From Opitutaceae bacterium (GTDB lineage: Bacteria > Verrucomicrobiota > Verrucomicrobiia > Opitutales > Opitutaceae): a stretch of 52,711 nt of DNA. Location: contig JAGOJU010000022.1 of NCBI GenBank assembly GCA_017994935.1, forward strand, positions 1-52,711. The letters are read 5' to 3'. The notes beneath the pieces were generated by a model that had not been told where the DNA came from, searched no databases, and saw nothing but the letters and a program-made list of their open reading frames with translations. This document shows, piece after piece, positions 18,301-27,260 of this stretch (the stretch's first letter is position 1; every line of letters starts with the position of its first letter). The translations under genes were made by a program, and so were the position numbers.

Positions 18301-21184
18301 TGCACGCCTGCTGGCAGCCGAGTCGCCCGGCACCTACTCTGTCCAACCCTCAACCAATGGCATGAGCCACGCGCATGCCCTGACCCTGCTCGGTGCCCGC
18401 GAAAACAACCTGAAGAATCTCTCCCTCTCGCTTCCTCATCGTGAATTGACGGTGGTGACCGGTGTCTCCGGCTCCGGCAAATCCACCCTGGCCTTCGACA
18501 TCGTCTTTGCGGAGGGACAACGCCGCTTCATGGAGGCCATGTCGCCCTACGCCCGGCAGTTCGTCGAACAGCTGCCACGGCCCGACATCGATCGGCTGAC
18601 CGGTATTCCTCCCACTGTAGCGATCGAGCAGCGGGTCACACGCGGTTCACGCAAATCCACCGTGGCAACCATCACCGAGGTCGCCCAGTACCTGCGCCTG
18701 CTCTATGCGCGTCTCGGCGTGCAGCATCATCCCGACTCCGACAAGCCGGTCGAGCCGCTGTCGGTGGGACAACTGAAACGCCTTCTAAACCGGGTCACGG
18801 CCACACCCAGGGCGCGGCGTGGCAAACATCTCTACCTTTGCGCTCCTCTGATTCGCGGACGCAAGGGTCACCATCAGCCGATCGCCACCTGGATCCTCGA
18901 GCACGGTTTCGAACTCATGCGGGTGGACGGTCGTTTCGTGCGCGCGGATGCGTTTGAAAAGCTCGATCGCTACAGGGAGCACGACATCGAGGTGGTGATT
19001 GGCGATCTCAAGGCCGCACCTTCACACTCCGCCCGTTCCGCCGAGCCGGTGCGTGCGAAAACGAAAGGGCGTGCGCGCGTTGTCCAGCGCCAGCTCAAAT
19101 CGACCGGCGAATACCTTCAGGAAGCCCTCCAACTCGGCAAGGGTTCATGTTTTCTGGCTACACCCCAGGGAGAAATCCTGTCCTGGTTTTCCACGACGAG
19201 GACCGACATCGAGACCGGCGAGAGTTTTCCCGAACTGGATCCCAAACACTTTTCGCACAACTCTCCCCGCGGATGGTGCCCCACCTGTCGCGGACATGGG
19301 CGCGTATTCCCATGGATGCTCGCAGCCGACGAGGAGGAGAAGGAAGACGGCAAGGACGACCCCGCCGTCCGACTCCGCCTCTTCGGCATCGAATCCGAAA
19401 ACGACGTTTCCTCCGAAGGGACCCCGTGTCCGGATTGCCGGGGCGAGCGCCTGAATCGTGTGGTGCGGGCCGTCAAGCTGCACCTGCGCGGCGGAAAAAA
19501 GCCGCTCTCGTTGCCCGCGTTGCTGCGCTCGACTCCCTCCGAACTCCTGGTCTCCCTGCGGCGGCTCGATCTCGACCGGCGCGGGAAACTGATCACGCAG
19601 GATATCGTTCCCCAGATCGAAGAACGTCTGCGCTTCCTCGATCACGTCGGTCTCGGGTACCTCTCCATGGACCGCCCCACCGAAACCCTGTCAGGCGGAG
19701 AAGCGCAGCGCATCCGTCTGGCGGCGCAGCTGGGCACGAACCTTGCGGGAGTGCTCTATGTGCTCGACGAGCCGAGCATCGGCCTGCATGCGCGGGACAA
19801 CGATCGTCTCATTGAAACGTTGGTGAGCCTGAAGGAAAAGGGGAACTCGCTGCTGGTGGTCGAGCATGACGACGGGTTGATGGAACGGGCCGATCGTATC
19901 ATCGATCTTGGCCCGGGTGCGGGCGTGCACGGCGGCGAACTTCTCGCCAACGGCACCCCGGCGGAAATCAAACGCAGCGACCGCTCACTCACCGGCCTCT
20001 TTCTCGCGCGCGGCATCACCCATCCTTCGCGCGGCACATATCGGGAGATCCATGAAGGCAAGCGCCGCGAAGGCTGGTTGCAGCTGACGGGAGCGCGTTT
20101 CCGTAATCTCAAGGGTTTCAATCTCGCGATCCCCCCGGGCCGGCTCGTCATGGTTGCCGGTCCCAGCGGCGCGGGCAAGTCGACCTTGTTTCGCGACCTG
20201 CTTCATCCGGCGGTGAAATACGCCATCGGCGCAAACCGCCCGCTGGTCACCGGCGGGGAATTCGTCAGGAAAACGTCGTTCGAATCCGGAAGTCTGTTGC
20301 CCGCGAAGGGGACAACCGTCCTTGCCGCCGCACCCTTTGATGAACTCATCGGAGGCAATGCCTTCCGCACGGTCGTCGAAGTGGATCAGTCCCCCATCGG
20401 CAAGACCCCGCGTTCCACTCCCGCCACCTACCTGGGAATCTTCGACCTGATACGGCAGTTTTTTGCCTCGCTGCCGGAATCGAAAATGCGCGGCTACGGC
20501 CCGGGACGGTTCTCCTTCAACACAACTGGAGGACGGTGTCCCACCTGCGAAGGCGGTGGGCGCATCAGGATGGAGATGGCCTTCATGCCCGACACCTACC
20601 TGCCGTGCGACGACTGCCGGGGACTTCGCTACGGCGCGGAATTGTCGGACATCACGTGGAAGGGAAAAAACATCGGTGAAGTCCTGCGCCTCACTTTCGA
20701 TGAGGCCACCATATTTTTCGATTTTCACTCCCAACTCTCGCAGGTCTGCAAACTGATGGTCGATTGCGGCCTCGGTTATCTTACCCTTGGACAGAGTTCC
20801 CCCACCCTGTCCGGCGGCGAGGCGCAGCGACTTAAGCTGGTGACAGAGCTTTCTCACGGCCTCGCGAGCTACAAGGAGCGCAGCCGTGGCATCCAGCCTC
20901 GCAACCTCTATCTTCTCGAAGAGCCCACCATCGGACTGCATCTGAGCGATTGCGAACGGCTCATCGCAGTCCTGCACGCGCTTGTCGAGCAGGGGCACAC
21001 GGTGGTTGTCATCGAACACCACCTCGACCTGCTGGCGGAGGCGGACTGGATCGTCGAACTCGGCCCCAGCGGTGGCCCAGCCGGCGGTGAGTTGATCTAC
21101 CAGGGTCCGTTGAAGGGCCTGCTGACCTGCAAACGAAGTCCTACCGCCCCATACCTTCAAAAGAAAATCTCGGACGTGGGTTAG
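15377..21184 (+). CDS. uvrA: tandem double-length excinuclease ABC subunit UvrA
   Basis: One frame of 1935 residues from a GTG start encodes two complete UvrA modules. Walker A motifs are near residues 50 (GLSGAGKSS), 663 (GVSGSGKST), 1029 (GVSGSGKST) and 1595 (GPSGAGKST); ABC signatures of the form TLSGGE are near 510, 853, 1437 and 1811. Each module has paired CxxC zinc elements (CPQC/CPAC, CDHC/CPIC, CPTC/CPDC, CPTC/CDDC). The second module starts near residue 996. Ordinary UvrA has about 940 residues and works as a dimer in damage recognition with UvrB; here the dimer appears covalently fused. A double-length UvrA is known from Chlamydiae. No degeneration of either copy is visible, so all four ATP sites may work. 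Confidence 0.95.
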   Translation: MDPISSAEHSVSTRPASSRPECIRLRGVRQNNLKGFDLDLPLGKYVVVTGLSGAGKSSLVFDTLHAEGQRRYVETFSAYTRQFLDLLDKPKVDAIENVRPSIAIEQTNTVKTSRSTVGTMTELTDYFKVWFSHVAECFDPVSGEKVEDDTPQSVWEKTAAARHGRTLLVGFAVRRPSNLTWKEILTNLKGQAYVRVLIDESTSSSPANRSVRRIEDLLDDPAPLKRMETLVTLQDRLLIADDNRVRFLEAAETAMHFGQGQVHLFDAETLAEAGRFSRGLHSPSTGRTFRAASPALFSFNSPLGACPQCRGFGRIIEIDYRLAIPDGSLSIDEGAIKCWEGEVYGASKEDLVGVARKRKIPTDVPFSQLTEAQRRFVIDGEEGYGENGREWPKAWYGVKGFFRWLEKNTYKMHVRVFLSRYRAYNPCPACGGTRLQPESLCWKWRGLTLPELYALPVNELHARLQSAAQAGGVNGSAHSAAIAYESILTRLRYLAEVGLGYLTLDRPSKTLSGGEVQRVNLTSCLGTSLVDTLFVLDEPSVGLHPRDINRLISIVRSLTDAGNTVVVVEHDESMIRAADHVIEIGPEPGRRGGSIVFQGSLEALLLSPASLTGAYLAGRRQVSLPARRRPVSPGHPHLRLSRVSKHNLNAVDVDIPLQRLVCLSGVSGSGKSTLMDHAIHQGLLNRSHQLTEDPAQIGDITCDLEFSEVVLVDQSPLSRTPRSNPALYTEAWELIRERFAQVPAARERGFSSSSFSFNSGDGRCDHCQGLGYERVEMQFLSDVFVPCPICEGKRFKPEVLAIEWNGRSVADLLATTVAEALPLFRDEPEIKRRLSALADVGLDYLTLGQPINTLSGGEAQRLKLVRYLGVFASDTPSHALLLLDEPTTGLHRHDVVRLLGVLQALVDRGHSVVVIEHNLDVLKSADWIIEIGPDAGALGGRIVAAGTPEAAARAQTATAPFLTEALKGNEGHGSPARLLAAESPGTYSVQPSTNGMSHAHALTLLGARENNLKNLSLSLPHRELTVVTGVSGSGKSTLAFDIVFAEGQRRFMEAMSPYARQFVEQLPRPDIDRLTGIPPTVAIEQRVTRGSRKSTVATITEVAQYLRLLYARLGVQHHPDSDKPVEPLSVGQLKRLLNRVTATPRARRGKHLYLCAPLIRGRKGHHQPIATWILEHGFELMRVDGRFVRADAFEKLDRYREHDIEVVIGDLKAAPSHSARSAEPVRAKTKGRARVVQRQLKSTGEYLQEALQLGKGSCFLATPQGEILSWFSTTRTDIETGESFPELDPKHFSHNSPRGWCPTCRGHGRVFPWMLAADEEEKEDGKDDPAVRLRLFGIESENDVSSEGTPCPDCRGERLNRVVRAVKLHLRGGKKPLSLPALLRSTPSELLVSLRRLDLDRRGKLITQDIVPQIEERLRFLDHVGLGYLSMDRPTETLSGGEAQRIRLAAQLGTNLAGVLYVLDEPSIGLHARDNDRLIETLVSLKEKGNSLLVVEHDDGLMERADRIIDLGPGAGVHGGELLANGTPAEIKRSDRSLTGLFLARGITHPSRGTYREIHEGKRREGWLQLTGARFRNLKGFNLAIPPGRLVMVAGPSGAGKSTLFRDLLHPAVKYAIGANRPLVTGGEFVRKTSFESGSLLPAKGTTVLAAAPFDELIGGNAFRTVVEVDQSPIGKTPRSTPATYLGIFDLIRQFFASLPESKMRGYGPGRFSFNTTGGRCPTCEGGGRIRMEMAFMPDTYLPCDDCRGLRYGAELSDITWKGKNIGEVLRLTFDEATIFFDFHSQLSQVCKLMVDCGLGYLTLGQSSPTLSGGEAQRLKLVTELSHGLASYKERSRGIQPRNLYLLEEPTIGLHLSDCERLIAVLHALVEQGHTVVVIEHHLDLLAEADWIVELGPSGGPAGGELIYQGPLKGLLTCKRSPTAPYLQKKISDVG

Positions 21185-21292
21185 CCCATGGTGTCCACGC
21201 TTCATCAGGAGGAAATTTTCGATTTGCGTATGTTCCGCCTCTGTTGGCTCTTGCCGCTGATCAAATTCAACATGTTGCCTGAACCGCCCTGC

Positions 21293-24127
21293 ATGCCCCG
21301 TCTGAAATCGTGCCTCCTCCTGGCGCTGCTCGTCGCCACAGCCTCCGGGTTTGCCGCAACCGTTTCAGGCGCGGACGACCTCTTTCGTGGTTTCGCTGAT
21401 CCGCCCGCAAACGCCAGGTCCTTCGTGCGCTGGTGGTGGAACGGCAACCGGATCAATGCGGCCGAGATCACGCGCCAACTCGACGTCCTGCATGCCGCCG
21501 GCGTGGGCGGCGTCGAGATCAATCCCATCGGCCTGTCAGGAGGTTCTGATTCCGCCGGCACCCGGCCAATCACCTGGCTGAGTCGGGAGTGGAACGAACT
21601 CGTGGCGTTGGCGTCGCGGGAGGCGCGGCAGAGGGGCATGCTTACGGACCTGATTGTCGGTTCCGGCTGGCCGTTCGGCGGGGAATTTCTCAAGGAGGAC
21701 GAGCAGATCGAGCGGGTGATCGTCAACCGAATACGCTATGCCGGGGGGACAGATCTCGACGAGGACGAGGCGAGCCTCGTGCAAAAGGCGCTGGCCGCCC
21801 AGACCCGGCCGGAAAGAGTGTCGGGGAAGAACCGGTTGTTTTTCGCCTCGCTGGTTCCTGTCCAAACCGAGGGCCTTTCGGATGTGATCGACCTTTCGGA
21901 TCGGTTGCATACGGCCAAGCGCCTGCTCGTGCGGATTCCTGCCGGCGAGTACGAGTTGGTCTATGGTGTCCTCCAGCGGGGCCATCGGCACGTCGCCTTT
22001 GGCGCCCCGGGTGCCGCAGGACCGGTGATGAACCACTATGATGCCAGAGTCACCAGGGAGTACCTGGACCGCCTGGACAGGATCGCGGCGGACAGCGGGG
22101 TGCCCCTGCACGACATGTTCCGCTCGCTTTTCTGCGACAGCATTGAATTGGCCGGCGCCAACTGGACGCCAGGGCTCGCTGAGATCTTTCAGAAAAAATA
22201 CGGCTACCGGATCGAACCATACTATCCCTTCGTCTTTTATGACCCGTACGTGGGCTATGCCGGAACGGAACCGTCAGGTCATCTTGGCGATGAGATCCAC
22301 CGCGTTCGCTACGACTACAACAGTCTGCTCGTGGAGACATTCCTCGACAAATTCGTGCGCACTTTCGCGGAGTTCTGTCACGAAAAGGGTGTCGAGAGCC
22401 GGTACCAGTCCTACGGATCCCCATTCCTGATGGGAATGCTCAAGGGCGCGATGATTCCCGACATTCCGGAGGGCAATAGCTGGCTGAGGCGGGAATTCCT
22501 TGGAACCGAGAAATGGGGCTGGAGCCCACCGCACGGCTACCTCTTGTGGAACCTGTATGCCGCTTCGGCCGCCCATCTGACGGGTAAGGCTGAGATCAGT
22601 TGTGAGGCAATGACCAACACCACCGGCGTCTTCGCCGTTTCGCTGGAGGACGTCAAGCGGCAGGATGACATGAACTTCATTACGGGCATGAATCACGCGG
22701 TGCTTCACGGATACAACTATTCGCCGGTTGGTGCGCCATTTCCCGGATGGGTACGATTCGGCACCTTTTTCAGTGAGCGCAACCCATGGTGGCCGTGGTT
22801 TTCCAAGTGGACGATTTACAACGCCCGGTTGTCCCACGTGTTTCAACAGTCGCAGCCGGTGAAGGACATCGCCGTGCTGGCGCCTGAAGGCGACCTCTGG
22901 AGCGAGCATGGACTTGTTCGTATGCCTTTCCATATCACTCCGTGGTATTGCAGCCGGCTCTGGGAATCGCTGAGCCATGCGGGCAGTTCCTGCGACTACG
23001 TCAATGAAGAGGTCATTCGCCAGGCGGCGAAGCGGAGCGGGAGGTTGGAGTTCGGCCCGATGTCCTATCAGGCGATCGTGCTTTGCCAGGTGCGCTCGTT
23101 GGCTCCGGAGACTGCCCAGGCGCTCCGTGATTTTGTGGCCGAAGGCGGTCGCCTGGCGCTCGTGGACGGAGTTCCCTTCCGCTCGCTCTCCCATGGCGAT
23201 GCGCGTCGCGGCGACGAAACGGTGCGGGAGATATTTGCTGCGCTGCGCAGGGACTTCCCGGACCGGTGCCTGACGGTTGAACCGCCGGCGACGGCGGACG
23301 TGCTCCTCGCCTGGACGGACCAACTGCTTCGGAAGCTCGCGGTCGATCGGGACGTCGAACTCGCTTCGGCCAACCCGGATGTCTTTCAGATCCGGGCAAG
23401 GCACGAAACCGCGGATCTGTTTTTCTTCGTCAATTCCCGCCGGACGGAACCGGCGAGAATCAAGGCGCGTTTCCCGATCGGCACGAAGTCCGCCTGGCTT
23501 TGGTCACCGGAAACGGGGACACGGGAACGGGTGCCGGTGCCGCAGGGTGCGAATGCCAATGAACTCGAGTTCGAACTGCAGGGCCTCGAGTCCCGGCTGT
23601 TTGTGTTTGCGCCCGATCCGCTCGAAGGGCGCCCGGTTCCGCCACAGACCGCGGCCCCTCGTCCGGGCAATCCGGGCGAAGGATCCCGCGAGACGATCGC
23701 CGGCCCGTGGCAGGCCTCTTTCCATCATGTGGACGGCAGGACTTTTACGCGGAGCTTTGATCGGCTGCGGGAGTTCGGCACGGCGGCAGACGAAGACTTG
23801 CGCACCTTTGCAGGCGTCGTCACCTATGAGGCGACCTTCAGTGCAGGCCCGGGACTGAGGTGGCTGCAACTACCGGAGGTCCATGGAGGGGTCACCGAAG
23901 TCTACGTGAATGGCCGCCAAATCGGCACCAACTGGTATGGTCCGGGGCGGTTCGCGATCGATGGCGCCGCCGGGAGCGGTCTGAACCGGGTGAAACTCGT
24001 CCATGCAACATTGCTGGCAAACTACTGCCACAGCTTGAAAGACAACCAGACCGCGCAAATCTGGACCAAAGACTACAAGTACATTCCCCTTGGAATAGAC
24101 GGCGACGTCGTCCTCGTTGGCCAATAG
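21293..24127 (+). CDS. secreted GH106-like glycosidase (alpha-L-rhamnosidase family)
   Basis: The 944-residue protein is started at ATG 21293, which gives a good signal peptide (MPRLKSCLLLALLVATASG); the frame extends to 21188 but that lead adds an unlikely second hydrophobic stretch. The catalytic region begins SFVRWWWNGNRINAAEITRQ, then GVGGVEINPIG, LSREWNELVALASREA and GSGWPFGG, which matches the GH106 barrel family (PF17132). A C-terminal beta-sandwich (YEATFSAGPGLRWLQLP, VYVNGRQIG) resembles a GH2-type sugar-binding domain. GH106 members remove terminal rhamnose from pectin and glycans. It lies alone between uvrA and a convergent gene, away from the xylan locus. Subfamily and substrate remain unproven. 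Confidence 0.82.
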   Translation: MPRLKSCLLLALLVATASGFAATVSGADDLFRGFADPPANARSFVRWWWNGNRINAAEITRQLDVLHAAGVGGVEINPIGLSGGSDSAGTRPITWLSREWNELVALASREARQRGMLTDLIVGSGWPFGGEFLKEDEQIERVIVNRIRYAGGTDLDEDEASLVQKALAAQTRPERVSGKNRLFFASLVPVQTEGLSDVIDLSDRLHTAKRLLVRIPAGEYELVYGVLQRGHRHVAFGAPGAAGPVMNHYDARVTREYLDRLDRIAADSGVPLHDMFRSLFCDSIELAGANWTPGLAEIFQKKYGYRIEPYYPFVFYDPYVGYAGTEPSGHLGDEIHRVRYDYNSLLVETFLDKFVRTFAEFCHEKGVESRYQSYGSPFLMGMLKGAMIPDIPEGNSWLRREFLGTEKWGWSPPHGYLLWNLYAASAAHLTGKAEISCEAMTNTTGVFAVSLEDVKRQDDMNFITGMNHAVLHGYNYSPVGAPFPGWVRFGTFFSERNPWWPWFSKWTIYNARLSHVFQQSQPVKDIAVLAPEGDLWSEHGLVRMPFHITPWYCSRLWESLSHAGSSCDYVNEEVIRQAAKRSGRLEFGPMSYQAIVLCQVRSLAPETAQALRDFVAEGGRLALVDGVPFRSLSHGDARRGDETVREIFAALRRDFPDRCLTVEPPATADVLLAWTDQLLRKLAVDRDVELASANPDVFQIRARHETADLFFFVNSRRTEPARIKARFPIGTKSAWLWSPETGTRERVPVPQGANANELEFELQGLESRLFVFAPDPLEGRPVPPQTAAPRPGNPGEGSRETIAGPWQASFHHVDGRTFTRSFDRLREFGTAADEDLRTFAGVVTYEATFSAGPGLRWLQLPEVHGGVTEVYVNGRQIGTNWYGPGRFAIDGAAGSGLNRVKLVHATLLANYCHSLKDNQTAQIWTKDYKYIPLGIDGDVVLVGQ

Positions 24128-24246
24128 GAGATTCCCGGCGAGTCCACGCTCGTCGAGTGCCTCTCATGCAACTTGAGCTCTACCCAGGCAGGATTTCAGC
24201 CCGCTGATCGCAGGATCAGGTGAGTGGCAGGCCCCTTGCCCTCAGC

Positions 24247-25659
24247 CTACATTCCAAAGACCTTGAGCAACCCGTTCCACACCGACGACCAGAACTTGCC
24301 TGCCGCTTCGGCGGGTCCGGACTGGGCGGTTTCCTGGCAGATGAAAACACCCGAGCCGGAAAACAGATCGTCGAACAGAGGGTTCATGTCCCGATAGTAG
24401 CCCCAGAATGTTTCCGCCCGGATCGGGCGATACGAAAGATTGGGGGTGAATCCAATGGTGGCATCCTGGTTGGTCCGGCGCGCCGCCCGAGGCTGCCCAT
24501 CGCCACCCGACAGATTTTCTGCACGCACCCCACGCGTGCCGGCGACGATCAGCCGGCAGGGACCCACAAACTCGAAGAATCTAAACTGCAGCGTGACCCA
24601 TGACAGCCATCGCCACACCACCCAGCGTCGCGAGATCCGGAGGCGTTCTCCTGCGGGATTGATCACTCCGGCAAGATAGCTCGGCCGGAGAATCAGCGAT
24701 CCACCCGCCGGGACCTGCACCACCGCCAGCTCAATGTGGGGATCCTTGGCATTGGAGAATGTCACGCGATACAGCGCGCCAGCGGTCGAGTTCCTCATCT
24801 CCACGAGTTCCGCCAGTCCGCAGGCCAGGCTCGTGAAGGGTATGCTCCAATCCAGCAGGAACCGTGTCTTGCGCGTGAGTCCCTCATCGCTCGCCTGAAG
24901 GTATTTTTCCTTCACCCGCAGGCGTTCACCCGGCCAGATCGCCGCATCTACCGACACGTGGCTCGCGCCGACTTCAGGATTGAGTCCGGGCTCGGCGTTG
25001 AAACGGAGCGGCTTGCCTGCCGAGACGAGCGGCGCGATCCCGTAAAACAGGGTCAGTTTCCAAAGCGTCGGACCGAAAAGATAGGCCGCCAGCGCCAGCA
25101 GGAGGTACCCCTTGCTGGCGTCCCATGCGGCCTTCAGGTAGCGAGTGCCCGCAGCTTCGGTCGATTCGGCCGTGATCAACTGGCGCTGAACACGCTCGAG
25201 GGAAAGCATGACGCCTTCCTTCTCCCAGGTCGTATGCGTCAGCAGACGATCAATCTCCGGGAGTTTGCCCGCCGCCTGCTTCTTCAACGCCTCCACCTTC
25301 TTTGCCTGTTCGTCATTGATGCGCTGCTGCTCTGAATTCCCAAACAGCCGGTCCCACCAGCTGGAGAGTTCGCGCAGTATCTGAAGGATCTTCTCAGCCC
25401 TCTGAATCCTGTCCTTTTGCAGGGCCGCTTCCGCCTGCAGGGAGGCGATGCGCGACTCGATGTCCGCCTTGAGCGTGAGGAGCCGGTCGCGCTCCCCCTG
25501 CAAGGCGCTCACCAGTTCCGACTTCCCATCTTTGGCCGCCTGCTGGTCGCGCACAAACAGGTAGACCGCATAGGCCACCAGCCCGATCACGACAATGAGG
25601 ATCACCACCGCCAGTTTCTGCAGCAGCCATGCGGCGAGTTTTGCGAGAAGTGATGCCAT
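24247..25659 (-). CDS. uncharacterised membrane protein with coiled coil, possible AIM24-like C-terminal domain
   Basis: I do not recognise this 470-residue protein. It has an N-terminal transmembrane helix (about residues 12-34, QKLAVVILIVVIGLVAYAVY), a long charged coiled coil (about 40-170, with ALQGERDRLLTLKADIESR and KKVEALKKQAAGKL), a second hydrophobic segment near 185-210 (YLLLALAAYLFGPTLWKLTL) and a beta-rich C-terminal domain of about 230 residues. That domain contains VPAGGSLILRPSYLAGV and EFVGPCRLIVAGTRGV, a pattern reminiscent of AIM24-type beta folds, but the match is weak. The topology suggests a membrane-anchored scaffold with the beta domain on one face. It diverges from gdhA with a 205-base gap and converges on the GH106 gene. 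Confidence 0.75.
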   Translation of the reverse strand: MASLLAKLAAWLLQKLAVVILIVVIGLVAYAVYLFVRDQQAAKDGKSELVSALQGERDRLLTLKADIESRIASLQAEAALQKDRIQRAEKILQILRELSSWWDRLFGNSEQQRINDEQAKKVEALKKQAAGKLPEIDRLLTHTTWEKEGVMLSLERVQRQLITAESTEAAGTRYLKAAWDASKGYLLLALAAYLFGPTLWKLTLFYGIAPLVSAGKPLRFNAEPGLNPEVGASHVSVDAAIWPGERLRVKEKYLQASDEGLTRKTRFLLDWSIPFTSLACGLAELVEMRNSTAGALYRVTFSNAKDPHIELAVVQVPAGGSLILRPSYLAGVINPAGERLRISRRWVVWRWLSWVTLQFRFFEFVGPCRLIVAGTRGVRAENLSGGDGQPRAARRTNQDATIGFTPNLSYRPIRAETFWGYYRDMNPLFDDLFSGSGVFICQETAQSGPAEAAGKFWSSVWNGLLKVFGM

Positions 25660-25864
25660 TCTCCCTACTGTGGAGGGTTCGGGAAGGGCTTTTCAATCGC
25701 CTTTGATCGAAATCCCGCACCCGCACCCCACATGGGATGAAATGTGTGTGATTGCGGTTCCTGAAATTGCCGTTGATATCCCGGGTGCCGGTTGTGCCTC
25801 AGACCACCGTCGTATGCACCTCCGGCATCTGCAACAGCAGCCGAGCCTTTTTTTTCAGACCGCC

Positions 25865-27139
25865 ATGTCCAAAGCCATTGTATCTCCCCTCTACGACTCC
25901 GATGTCTTCCGGATGGCATGCCGCCAATTCGACCAGGCGGCCGACGCCATCAATCTTCCGGAATCCATCCGGGACCGGACGAAATGGCCCCGGCGCTGCA
26001 TGGCGGTTTCCCTTCCAGTGCGGCGGGACAACGGCAGCGTGACCATTTTCGAGGGCTACCGGGTGCAGCACAATCTCTCCACCGGACCGTCCAAAGGCGG
26101 CATTCGTTTCCACCCGGACGTGACCATTGGCGAGGTCGCCGCCCTGGCCATGTGGATGAGTTGGAAGTGCTCGCTCGCCGGCATTCCCTACGGCGGTGCA
26201 AAGGGCGGCGTGATCGTGGATCCAAGCAAGCTTTCCGAGGGGGAACTGGAACGCCTTTCGCGCCGCTACATGCAGGAACTGATCCCCTTCATCGGCCCGC
26301 ACATCGACGTCCCGGCGCCCGATGTAGGCACCAACGAGAAGATCATGGGCTGGATGCTCGACACCTATTCCAACCATGTGGGTCGACTCGAAGCCGCCAT
26401 CGTCACGGGCAAGCCGATCTCGCTTGGCGGATCGCAGGGACGCCGCGAGGCGACGGGAGCCGGCGTGGCCTACCTCATCAAGTCGTACCTTGCAGACCTC
26501 AATATTCCCGTCGCCGAGGCGACCGTCGCCATCCAGGGATTCGGAAACGTAGGTTCGGAAACCGCACTGGCACTCGATGCCTACGGCATCAAGGTCGTCG
26601 CCATTTCCGATCTCACGGGCGCGTTTCACAATGCCCGCGGCATCAATGTGAAGAAGGCGGTCGAATACGTGAGGTTCAGCAAGGTGCTCAGGGACTTCGA
26701 TGGCGGCGACGAAATCAGCAACGAACAGCTACTGACCACGAAATGCACGGTGCTTGTGCCGGCAGCGCTCGAGCGTGTGATCACCCATGAGATCGCTCCC
26801 CGCCTGCAATGCCGGATCCTTGCCGAGGCCGCGAACGGCCCGACGACAAACCAGGCCGACCGGGTGATCGAGAAGCGAGGGGACATCGAGTTGATCCCCG
26901 ACGTGCTCTGCAATTCCGGAGGCGTGATCGTCTCCTATTTTGAGTGGCTGCAGAACCTGCAGAACTACTACTGGTCGCGGGACGAGGTTCTCGGCAAGCT
27001 CTTCGCCATCCTGGACAAGGCGAAACACTCCGTCGAGTATCAGAAGCGCAAGTTCAAGTTCAGCCGTCGCCTCGCCGCGCTCACCCTCGGCATCGAGCGG
27101 GTCGCGGAAGCCAAGCAGAGTCGCGGGCTTTTCCCCTGA
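25865..27139 (+). CDS. gdhA: Glu/Leu/Phe/Val dehydrogenase, probably glutamate dehydrogenase
   Basis: From ATG 25865 the product has 424 residues, the usual size of the hexameric enzyme; the longer frame upstream has no family similarity. The substrate and catalytic regions are seen in PYGGAKGGVIVDP, where the second Gly-Gly-Ala-Lys lysine is catalytic, and in DVPAPDVGTNEKIMGWM. The glycine-rich NAD(P) motif is GFGNVGSETALAL, preceded by SLGGSQGRREATGAGV. It interconverts glutamate and 2-oxoglutarate plus ammonia. The residues do not let me decide between glutamate and leucine specificity with certainty, but length and the KPISLGGSQGR block favour glutamate. Confidence 0.9.
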   Translation: MSKAIVSPLYDSDVFRMACRQFDQAADAINLPESIRDRTKWPRRCMAVSLPVRRDNGSVTIFEGYRVQHNLSTGPSKGGIRFHPDVTIGEVAALAMWMSWKCSLAGIPYGGAKGGVIVDPSKLSEGELERLSRRYMQELIPFIGPHIDVPAPDVGTNEKIMGWMLDTYSNHVGRLEAAIVTGKPISLGGSQGRREATGAGVAYLIKSYLADLNIPVAEATVAIQGFGNVGSETALALDAYGIKVVAISDLTGAFHNARGINVKKAVEYVRFSKVLRDFDGGDEISNEQLLTTKCTVLVPAALERVITHEIAPRLQCRILAEAANGPTTNQADRVIEKRGDIELIPDVLCNSGGVIVSYFEWLQNLQNYYWSRDEVLGKLFAILDKAKHSVEYQKRKFKFSRRLAALTLGIERVAEAKQSRGLFP

Positions 27140-27260
27140 GCGGGCCATCACTCCCCGGATATCAGGGGCCGAAAGCCCGGGGGCCAGCGCCTTCCCGGCC
27201 TGATCGGCTTCCTCGCGTTTTTTCGTGCGTTCCTCCGGGGAGCTGGAACAACGTTTCTGC

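Noticed and set aside
15302..21205. Several minus-strand open frames of 300-400 codons
   Set aside because: All are antisense to the tandem uvrA gene and have the unusual composition of mirror frames.
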